From Betaproteobacteria bacterium (GTDB lineage Bacteria; Pseudomonadota; Gammaproteobacteria; Burkholderiales; SG8-39), in contig JAAOZY010000032.1 in the NCBI GenBank assembly GCA_012274205.1, positions 1 through 6,255 of the forward strand: DNA of 6,255 nucleotides, given 5' to 3'. The translations under genes were made by a program, and so were the position numbers. This document shows, in pieces, positions 1-5,424 of this stretch. The stretch's first letter is position 1; each line of letters begins with the position of its first letter. The notes under the pieces are model-generated. The model saw only the letters and a program-made list of their open reading frames with translations, was not told the DNA's origin and did no database searches.

Positions 1-2
1 CA

Positions 3-50
3 AATTGCGTGTTCGACCTGATCACCATCAGCCACGGCAAACAGGGCTAG
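3..50 (+). CDS. C-terminal tail of an unidentified upstream gene (partial)
   Basis: Reading from base 3, the frame gives NCVFDLITISHGKQG and stops at TAG (48-50). The other two plus-strand frames do not look like a gene end: one hits TGA at once, and the other runs through proline/arginine-rich junk to a TAA near 79. The gene lies 38 bases ahead of the next coding start, on the same strand as an accessory and prepilin cluster, so it may be the previous member of that operon, for example another pseudopilin. Fifteen residues are too few to assign a family. The assignment as a coding tail is moderately likely; any function is a guess. Confidence 0.5.
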   Translation, partial: NCVFDLITISHGKQG

Positions 51-77
51 ACGCCCGCCCGCCGCCAAGCCCGCGCT

Positions 78-83
78 TATAAT
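78..83 (+). promoter_or_regulatory. Possible -10 element (TATAAT)
   Basis: A perfect TATAAT lies six bases before the ATG at 89, in otherwise very GC-rich DNA. The region where a -35 box should be (about 55-60) is all G and C and shows no TTGACA-like hexamer. If this is a working -10 element, transcription would begin at or next to the start codon and the mRNA would be leaderless, which fits the absence of any Shine-Dalgarno sequence before 89. It could equally be a chance AT-rich hexamer. Confidence 0.3.
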
Positions 84-88
84 CAATC

Positions 89-598
89 ATGAGCATCTCT
101 CAAAATTGTCATTCCGAGGCCAGGGGCCGGGGAATCTGCTTCTTCGGTGTACTCGCGCTCCTGCTGTCCTGCTTGACCGCGCCTCCCGTAGCAAGTGCGG
201 AAGAACTCGGCCGCCTGTTTCTCACGCCGCAGCAGCGCCAGGACCTGGACCGCAGGCGCGCCACCAACCGCGCCGAGGAAGAGGCGCCGCAGATCAAGGA
301 GGGGCCGCTCACCCTCGATGGTCACATACAGCGCTCCAGCGGAAAGAGCGCCACCTGGGTCAACGGCGTGCCGCAGTACGACGGCGAGCGCAGTCGCGAT
401 CCGGCACGCGTCACGGTGGTCCCGAACGCGGGCGAACCGGGAGTGAGCCTCAAGGTCGGCGAGATCTACGAGCGCAACAGCGGCGAAGTGCGCGACATGC
501 TGAATGGCGGCGAAATCAAGGTTGGGAAGTCTCCGTCCAAAGCGCGGAGCGCCACTCGGCGCGGCACTGCCGCAAAACCGTCCGTGCCAGGGCGTTGA
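89..598 (+). CDS. Small exported pilus-cluster accessory protein
   Basis: The protein has 169 residues. A signal peptide is visible: a basic n-region (R12, R14), a hydrophobic stretch at about 18-30, and either a type I cleavage site after A37 (VASA before EE) or a lipobox-like LLSC with Cys28. The mature part starts with a conserved-looking LGRLFLTPQQR helix (40-50) and a charged Arg/Glu-rich stretch (50-66). A small beta-rich domain follows (about 74-146), with a GxxxRSSGKSATWVNG segment. The 'domain with WVNG and G-x-V turns' resembles in style the periplasmic domains of the T2SSB/MshK accessory proteins; this is inference. The C-terminus is basic and probably disordered. ATG at 89 is the only usable start that keeps the signal peptide, although no Shine-Dalgarno precedes it. 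The stop lies 4 bases before the GTG of the next prepilin gene, so the two are probably co-translated. The first codons lie in an inverted repeat (111-135). The exact role is unknown. Confidence 0.75.
   Translation: MSISQNCHSEARGRGICFFGVLALLLSCLTAPPVASAEELGRLFLTPQQRQDLDRRRATNRAEEEAPQIKEGPLTLDGHIQRSSGKSATWVNGVPQYDGERSRDPARVTVVPNAGEPGVSLKVGEIYERNSGEVRDMLNGGEIKVGKSPSKARSATRRGTAAKPSVPGR
111..135. repeat. 25-bp imperfect inverted repeat, REP/dRS3-like
   Basis: The arms read ATTCC-GA-GGCC and GGCC-GG-GGAAT around a 3-base AGG loop. Nine of eleven positions pair in each arm, with two adjacent mismatches. The outer ATTCC/GGAAT ends recall the dRS3 repeat of Neisseria (ATTCCC-N8-GGGAAT) and the GTCATTCC...GGAATC dispersed repeats of many proteobacteria. 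It lies wholly inside codons 8-16 of the exported protein gene, where it encodes the HSEARGRGI stretch, a peptide string often produced when such repeats are translated. Whether it is a dispersed repeat in this genome cannot be seen from one copy. Confidence 0.5.
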
Positions 599-602
599 CA
601 CC

Positions 603-1919
603 GTGCGCCATTTCGCGCCTGTGGAGGTGTCTGCCCGCCAGCGCGGCTTTTCCCTGCTGATCCTGGTCGCGATCCTGGCAATGGGCACGATCTTCGCGCT
701 GGTGGCAGGATTGAACAAAAGCGCGGGTGCATTGGCGCGCGCGCGGGACCAGAAAACCTACGCCGCGCTGGCGCAGGCGAGGGAGGCGCTGATCGCCGAT
801 GCCGTGGCCGACAACAACCGCCCTGGTTCGCTGCCTTGCCCTGACACCAACAATGACGGCCTCACCGAGGCTTACTCCGGCAACGAATGCCCGGGCTACG
901 TCGCCGCCAGCAACGTTTATATAGGCAGATTGCCCTGGAAGTCGCTTGGCCTGCCCGACCTGCGCGACAGCAGCGGGGAACGGCTGTGGTATGCGGTTTC
1001 ACGCGATTGGGCCAAGAACCCCAGCTGTCTGCCCAACTGCCCCTTGACCAGCGATACGGTTGGAGAGCTCACCGTGACCGGCATTGCGCCGGTCAGCAAC
1101 GCGGTTGCGATCGTTTTCGCCCCCGGGGCAGTGTTGGGCGTCCAACCGCGGGATGCCGCCAACCAGAACACGGCCTCGAACTATCTCGAAGACGAGAATG
1201 CCAACGGCAATAACGCGACCTTCACCACACAGGCAAGCTCGACGAGCTTCAACGACCAGCTGCTGACCATCACCAACGACGAAGTGATGCCCCAGGTCGA
1301 GCAGCGCGTGGCGCGCGAGATGATTGGCTACCTCAATGACTACCGCGCCGCGATCGGAGTCTATCCCTGGGGAGACCTTGGCGACGGCAACAGCAACGGT
1401 GTGCAATACAACAACGCATATAACCGAAACCGTTTTCCCTGCAACACGGCCAGCCCGACTGACTGGGGCAGCAGCGGAGCGCCGGCCCTGCCCGGTTGGC
1501 TGACCAACGGCTGTCTCGCGGGCGCGCCGGTCTCGGGCTGGGGGGCTATCGTCTACTACGCGGTTGCCAAAAATCGACTACAAAACAGCGGTGCGGGGTG
1601 CACCACCTGCACTTTGAGCTCGCTCAACGTGACGAACTCGACCAATAGCGTCGCGATTCAATGCACGACGGCCAGTCCGCCGGTTTGTACACCTACCAAA
1701 GTGACTAGTGGAAATGCCGATCTGCTGCTCATCACGCCGGGCGGGTATACCGGCAGCCCGGCACGTAACTGGTCGCAATCGGCTTGGACGACCATCAGCG
1801 GGTATTTTGACGACCCCAATGCTACCGTAGGCACTGAGAATAGCGATAACAATGACGACAATTTCCGGGTTCCCTCGACGACAGGCAGCAATCGTGTACG
1901 CATGTTCATCGTTCGCTAG
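603..1919 (+). CDS. Large minor-pilin-like protein without Glu5, two-module
   Basis: With the GTG start at 603 the protein has 438 residues and a 15-residue leader ending in RQRG. The class III prepilin signal follows: mature F16, then a hydrophobic helix (FSLLILVAILAMG, 16-37). The +5 residue is Ile20, not Glu, as in GspK- and PilX-type minor pilins. A GTG start fits the short leader; the upstream ATG at 504 would overlap the previous gene by 95 bases. GTG at 621 or 627 is also possible, and a weak AGGG lies 10 bases before 603. Module 1 (about 54-225) contains LPCP (77-80), GRLPW (108-112), YAVS (130-133), an Asn-rich stretch (193-206) and NDQLLTI (217-223). Module 2 (about 237-425) repeats the same order in diverged form. 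There are ten cysteines, compatible with disulfides in the periplasm. DTNNDGLTE (81-89) looks like a calcium loop. Likely role: a tip or priming minor pilin of a type IV pilus or T2SS-like filament, processed by PilD. The filament is not identified. Confidence 0.8.
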   Translation: MRHFAPVEVSARQRGFSLLILVAILAMGTIFALVAGLNKSAGALARARDQKTYAALAQAREALIADAVADNNRPGSLPCPDTNNDGLTEAYSGNECPGYVAASNVYIGRLPWKSLGLPDLRDSSGERLWYAVSRDWAKNPSCLPNCPLTSDTVGELTVTGIAPVSNAVAIVFAPGAVLGVQPRDAANQNTASNYLEDENANGNNATFTTQASSTSFNDQLLTITNDEVMPQVEQRVAREMIGYLNDYRAAIGVYPWGDLGDGNSNGVQYNNAYNRNRFPCNTASPTDWGSSGAPALPGWLTNGCLAGAPVSGWGAIVYYAVAKNRLQNSGAGCTTCTLSSLNVTNSTNSVAIQCTTASPPVCTPTKVTSGNADLLLITPGGYTGSPARNWSQSAWTTISGYFDDPNATVGTENSDNNDDNFRVPSTTGSNRVRMFIVR

Positions 1920-1979
1920 CTGCGGACGGCCGGATAGCGGGTTCTGCCTCATCGCCCTGATGGCGAGCGGTTCCCGCCG

Positions 1980-2825
1980 GTGAAGCCTGTGCGCGCCCAG
2001 CGCATTCGAGCGCCGCTGCAGGCGGGATTCACGCTGGCCGAGATCGCCATCGTGCTGCTCATTGTCGGGTTCCTGCTGGGCGGCATGATGTCGATGTTTT
2101 CCGCGCAGACCGACCAGCGCAAATGGAACGATACCCAAAGTCAGCTCGAAGCCGCGCGCGATGCGGTGCTCGGCTTTGCGATTGCAAACGGCCGGCTTCC
2201 GTGTCCGGCCAACAGCACCTCTGCCGGCGCCGAAGTGCGCGTCGTTGCAACTGGCGTATGTGGCGCGGTGGGCAACGCGCAAGACTATTACGGCGGCGTT
2301 GTCGGCGGCACTACCTACGGCCTGTTGCCGGCGGTCACCATCGGCTATCAGCCGGTCGACTCGCAGGGATTCGCGCTGGACGACTGGGGCAATCGCATCC
2401 GCTACGCCGTTTCGCGGGTCACCACGCCGTCAACCGGAACGCCTTCGGCCAACTTCACCTACGCGAGCAATATGAAGACAAATGGCATTTCCTACCTGCC
2501 TAACGATCTGGTCGTATGCGCTTCTGCGACAGGTATCGCGGCCGGCCCACCTGGAAGTTGTGGCGCAGTCCCCACCAATTCGGTCACCAAACAAACTACC
2601 GTGGTCGCCGTCATTCTTTCCTCGGGCAAGAACGGGTTTGGGCAAACCGCGCCTGGAACGGACGAGATACAAAACGGCAACACGGCCGGCACCAACAACG
2701 CCGTTTTCATCAGCCATACGCCGACGCCGACAGGAGCCGCGAACGGCGAGTTCGACGATCAGGTCCTGTGGATTTCGATCGGCACCCTGTACTCGAAGCT
2801 CATCGCCGCGGGCGTGCTTCCCTAG
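1980..2825 (+). CDS. Minor-pilin-like protein with canonical prepilin signal
   Basis: The protein has 281 residues and a GTG start at 1980; an in-frame TAG at 1935 and no better start codon between them fix the choice. The 16-residue leader ends in QAG, and the mature protein begins FTLAEIAIVLLIVGFLLGG. Phe at +1 and Glu21 at +5 make it a textbook PilD substrate. The globular domain has a GRLPCP motif (71-76), a second Cys (94), G-x-LP-x-x-x-IG (114-122), D-x-x-G-x-x-x-DDWGNRIRYAVS (127-145), a Cys pair (180, 194), an ILSSG strand (212-216), an Asn-rich stretch and FDDQVLWIS (258-266). The same order of motifs is found in module 1 of the gene 60 bases upstream, so the two are paralogues. Probable role: an inner-membrane-anchored minor pilin that assembles with its neighbour. 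The Shine-Dalgarno is weak (GCGAGCGG region), which suggests dependence on upstream translation. The 3' end overlaps the convergent kinase gene by four bases. Confidence 0.85.
   Translation: MKPVRAQRIRAPLQAGFTLAEIAIVLLIVGFLLGGMMSMFSAQTDQRKWNDTQSQLEAARDAVLGFAIANGRLPCPANSTSAGAEVRVVATGVCGAVGNAQDYYGGVVGGTTYGLLPAVTIGYQPVDSQGFALDDWGNRIRYAVSRVTTPSTGTPSANFTYASNMKTNGISYLPNDLVVCASATGIAAGPPGSCGAVPTNSVTKQTTVVAVILSSGKNGFGQTAPGTDEIQNGNTAGTNNAVFISHTPTPTGAANGEFDDQVLWISIGTLYSKLIAAGVLP
2822..2825. other. Shared CTAG palindrome: stop codons of two convergent genes
   Basis: The plus-strand prepilin gene stops with TAG at 2823-2825. The minus-strand kinase gene stops with TAG read from 2824 back to 2822. The four bases CTAG therefore serve both stops, and there is no intergenic space and no room for a separate terminator between the genes. 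Confidence 0.95.
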
Positions 2826-4549
2826 ACTGCGGACGACTCCGCCGGCGGCTGGATCGCGCCGGAAAGGACGAAACACACCCTGCCCTCGGCGTTGTGCGCG
2901 ATCTCGAGCGAATAACCGCTCCCCTCCGCGTGCCGCGCGACCTGGTACAGGCCGATGCCGAGGCCGCTCGCGGACGGGACCGGCCCGCGCAGCAGTTCGC
3001 TTACGGTCTGCGCTGCAATGGCATGGCCGCCGTCGCACACTTCCAGCGTGGCCGCAGCGCCGCATGAGAAGTTCACGCTGATGGCGAAATCTCCCTGCGT
3101 ACGCCGCTTGGCGAGCGCGTTCTGCAGCAGATTGTCGGCGGCGCTGTCGAACAGCTCGCGCGGCAGCCTGGCCTGCGCGTCTATATCGCCTTCGCGGAAT
3201 TCGATTTTCTGACCGGCGTAGCTGCGCTGCAGGCCGCGCCACCAGTCCTGCGCCGGCACCGTGCTGCCGCTATCGCTGGCCGGCTGGCGCAGCTTGTCCA
3301 GCGTTTGCTGCAGGCGCTGGGTGATGACCGGCAGCTGGCGCCGCATCAGCGCCTGCAGTTCATTGGACTCGCCCGACTCCTGTTCCGCCGCCGCGCACAG
3401 CACATTGAGCGACTGCAGCAGATTCTTGACGTCGTGCGTCATGCGCGCGCCGGTTTCATAGACGGCCTGCACATAGGATTGCTGCTGCAGCTTCTGCTCG
3501 CGCAGCTTGGCCGTGTAGAACTCGCCCAAGAGTTGCCCGAGCAGGCGGAAATGCCAGGTCAGCGCCGGGCTCAGGTTGTAGCGCGAATAGACGCGCAGCT
3601 GCAATTCCCGGTCGGAATATTCGACCGTATTCTTGCTCGGCTGGCCGAATTCTCCGCTGTAGACCGAGCTGCGCCAGGTGCCGCCGCTGACCCAGGGCAG
3701 CTTGCCCAGCCCGGCGCAGGCCTGGCGCAGGAAGCGCTCCGGCTGCGCCTCCGCCTGCGACAGCTCGGCGAGAAAATACAGCCACTGCTCGAACGGCAAT
3801 CCGACCGACAGCAAATAGCGGGAAAACAACATGGCGAGCCCGGCAAAGCCGGCGCGCGGGTTCCAGGTCAGCCCCAGCAGCAGCAATATGCCGGCGATCA
3901 GCAGCAGGCTGTAGGTGAGCGCGAACGGATAACTCACCTTGCCCAGCGTCATGAAGGCGAAGCTGCCCAGCACCAGCAGCGCGATGATCATGAACAGGAA
4001 GGCGCTGTAGAAAAAATCCACGACCTGCGGCGTCTCGCCGCTGTCGGCCTGCGCCGGCATGAGCAGCATCACCAGGAACAGCAGCGGCAGTCCGTACTGG
4101 GTAAATTGCTGCAGGTCCTGTTGCTGCTTGAAGCCGGGCAGTAGTTGCGGGAACACCCAGATCAGCAGCAGCGACACCAGATACAAGAGCACGGTGAGAT
4201 AGAAGTAGCGCTGCCAGCGCGCCTGGAACAGGAATACCTTGCCGCCGACCACGCCGGCGAGCATGCCCAGCCACAGCAGCATCAGCCACCAGTTCCAGTA
4301 GAACAGCGCGAGCACGCAAATGAGCGCGATGACGCCGAGCTGCAGCGGCGTGAGGCTCCGCTCGCCGCGCATGAACGGCTGCCACAGGATGAACAGACCG
4401 AAATGCGCGAGCATCAGCGCGCGCGCCCACACGTCCTCGACGCCGCGCATTGCGGTGAGGTGCAGCAGCGCCAGCATGGCGACGAACAGCAGCCGCCAAT
4501 AGCGGGTGATGAGTACCGGGTAGGCGCGGTTCAGGATCGCGGTGGCCAT
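2822..4549 (-). CDS. Membrane sensor histidine kinase, PrsK-like HDxKN type
   Basis: The protein has 575 residues. The N-terminal half is polytopic, with about eight or nine hydrophobic segments between residues 18 and 250, separated by short loops. Residues about 250-340 form a soluble GAF-like region with a WLYFLAEL start and alternating strands and helices. A helix with a coiled-coil look (340-365) leads to the H-box MTHDVKNLLQSLN, with His372 the likely autophosphorylation site. The HATPase domain shows an N-box (DNLLQNAL, N473 and N477), a G1 box reduced to CDGGHAI (D506) and a G2 box GLGIGL (529-534). No F-box is obvious before G2. The layout of many membrane segments, GAF-like region and HDxKN matches the PrsK kinases of PEP-CTERM systems, but nothing else from such a system is here. 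ATG 4549 is preceded by no clear Shine-Dalgarno. No response regulator lies next to it, so its partner is unknown. The signal sensed is unknown. Confidence 0.85.
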   Translation of the reverse strand: MATAILNRAYPVLITRYWRLLFVAMLALLHLTAMRGVEDVWARALMLAHFGLFILWQPFMRGERSLTPLQLGVIALICVLALFYWNWWLMLLWLGMLAGVVGGKVFLFQARWQRYFYLTVLLYLVSLLLIWVFPQLLPGFKQQQDLQQFTQYGLPLLFLVMLLMPAQADSGETPQVVDFFYSAFLFMIIALLVLGSFAFMTLGKVSYPFALTYSLLLIAGILLLLGLTWNPRAGFAGLAMLFSRYLLSVGLPFEQWLYFLAELSQAEAQPERFLRQACAGLGKLPWVSGGTWRSSVYSGEFGQPSKNTVEYSDRELQLRVYSRYNLSPALTWHFRLLGQLLGEFYTAKLREQKLQQQSYVQAVYETGARMTHDVKNLLQSLNVLCAAAEQESGESNELQALMRRQLPVITQRLQQTLDKLRQPASDSGSTVPAQDWWRGLQRSYAGQKIEFREGDIDAQARLPRELFDSAADNLLQNALAKRRTQGDFAISVNFSCGAAATLEVCDGGHAIAAQTVSELLRGPVPSASGLGIGLYQVARHAEGSGYSLEIAHNAEGRVCFVLSGAIQPPAESSAV

Positions 4550-4653
4550 GGCGCTTGCAGTTGTTATGCTTGCAGTTTAACCTGAGAAAGGCAGCGGCGG
4601 CGCCCGCCCGATGCCGGATTCTTTCCACTTCCGTACTGTCCAAGCGAACACGC
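4550..4653. promoter_or_regulatory. Divergent intergenic region between kinase and ABC permease
   Basis: These 104 bases must hold the start signals for both the minus-strand kinase and the plus-strand permease operon. The kinase side (4550-4590) is AT-richer and contains a direct repeat. On the minus strand CATAAC (bases 4563-4568) is a fair -10 candidate but has no good -35. On the plus strand TTGCAG (4555-4560) with TAACCT (4578-4583) is a weak 17-bp-spaced pair. Neither is convincing enough to name a start site. The 4591-4653 half is GC-rich, with no strong ribosome binding site before ATG 4654. Confidence 0.5.
4553..4577. repeat. 10-bp direct repeat, possible operator
   Basis: GCTTGCAGTT occurs exactly at 4553-4562 and again at 4568-4577, separated by GTTAT, so the copies lie 15 bases apart start to start. 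The nearer copy begins four bases before the kinase start codon on the minus strand. An exact 10-base repeat at this spacing in a 104-bp divergent region suggests a binding site for a regulator that binds direct repeats, such as many response regulators. A chance duplication is the alternative. Confidence 0.4.
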
Positions 4654-5424
4654 ATGCTGCGCCATATCCTCCCGATTGCCCGCTACACGCTGCTCGAAGC
4701 CCTGCGTAACCGCCTGCTGTGGCTGGCGCTGATGCTGGTGGCGGCCGGGCTGGCATTCACCCAGTTCCTGCAGCAGGTGACAATCACTGAATCCGTACAG
4801 ATCCAGGCGGCGCTGCTCGCGGCGCTGCTGCGCATCGGGGCGGTGTTCATCCTGGCCGCTTATGTCGTAACCAGCATGGTGCGCGAGTTCAACGACAAGG
4901 TGACGGAGCTGATTCTTTCGCGGCCGCTGCGGCGCAGCAGCTATTTCTTCGGCAAGCTCGCTGGCTATGCCGCGGTCGCGCTAGCGCTCGCCCTGATATC
5001 CAGCCTGCCGCTGCTGCTGTTTGTGCCGGCTGCGCGCGTCGCATTGTGGTGCCTGTCCCTCGCCTGCGAGCTGCTGCTGGTGACGGCATTCGCGCTGTTC
5101 TGCGTGTTTTCGCTGACGCAGGTGATGTCGGCGCTCGCGGCGGTGACCTGCTTCTATCTGCTGTCGCGCTCGATCAGCGCGCTGCAGATCATGGCGGCCA
5201 ACCCCCTGTCCGACACGCTCAGCGCGGGACAGAAGGTCGTCAACTTCGTGATCGACGCCATCGCGTTTGTGCTGCCCGGTGTGGATCGCATGACCCAGAC
5301 CGGCTGGCTGATCTACGCCGCGCCGACCGCCGCCGACGTCGCGCAGGTGCTCGCGCAGACCGCAGCGTATGCGCTGCTGCTGTGCGGCGCGGCCCTGTTC
5401 GATCTGCAGCGCAAGAATTTCTGA
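4654..5424 (+). CDS. ABC-2 type transporter permease
   Basis: The protein has 256 residues from ATG 4654. A reading frame open from TTG 4555 would add 33 polar residues unlike any permease N-terminus and would run across the repeat region. The N-terminus is an amphipathic LEALRNRLLWLAL segment before the first membrane helix (21-38). A second helix (about 55-76) leads to the cytoplasmic REFNDKVTELILSRPLRR stretch (77-94), the usual coupling motif of ABC-2 permeases (R-E-x-x-D-x-x-x-E-L-x-L-S-R-P), then FFGKLAGY. Further helices lie at about 104-124, 132-155, 156-175 and 226-250. The C-terminus is basic (LQRKNF). Such permeases pair with a cytoplasmic ATPase to export or handle envelope substrates; no ATPase gene is in the window. 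The TGA stop overlaps the next ATG in TGATG, so the two proteins are probably made in fixed ratio. Substrate unknown. Confidence 0.85.
   Translation: MLRHILPIARYTLLEALRNRLLWLALMLVAAGLAFTQFLQQVTITESVQIQAALLAALLRIGAVFILAAYVVTSMVREFNDKVTELILSRPLRRSSYFFGKLAGYAAVALALALISSLPLLLFVPAARVALWCLSLACELLLVTAFALFCVFSLTQVMSALAAVTCFYLLSRSISALQIMAANPLSDTLSAGQKVVNFVIDAIAFVLPGVDRMTQTGWLIYAAPTAADVAQVLAQTAAYALLLCGAALFDLQRKNF

Noticed and set aside
504..602. ATG at 504 as the start of the first prepilin
   Set aside because: It would overlap the previous gene by 95 bases and give a 48-residue leader rich in Arg and Pro; GTG 603 gives a normal 15-residue prepilin leader.
1206..1830. N-glycosylation sequons (NAT, NVT, NST, NWS) in the first prepilin
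   Set aside because: Bacterial sequons need Asp or Glu two before the Asn with no proline between; the only candidate (DPNAT) has a proline, so this is just an Asn/Thr-rich surface.
1952..1966. TCGCC-CTGAT-GGCGA hairpin between the two prepilin genes as a terminator
   Set aside because: The stem is only five pairs and no T run follows; at most it is a weak structure before the GTG start.
3305..4585. Long open frames on the plus strand opposite the kinase (two of 279 and 146 residues)
   Set aside because: They are Gln/Arg/Ala/His-rich mirror images of the kinase codons, as is usual in GC-rich DNA, and show no domain or signal.
4555..4653. TTG at 4555 as the permease start
   Set aside because: It adds 33 residues with no family-like features and crosses the direct repeat; ATG 4654 begins right at the typical permease N-terminus.
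3456..4655. 399-residue frame on the minus strand overlapping the kinase
   Set aside because: Out-of-frame shadow of the kinase, extremely Ala/Arg-rich with no family motifs, while the kinase frame shows H, N and G boxes.
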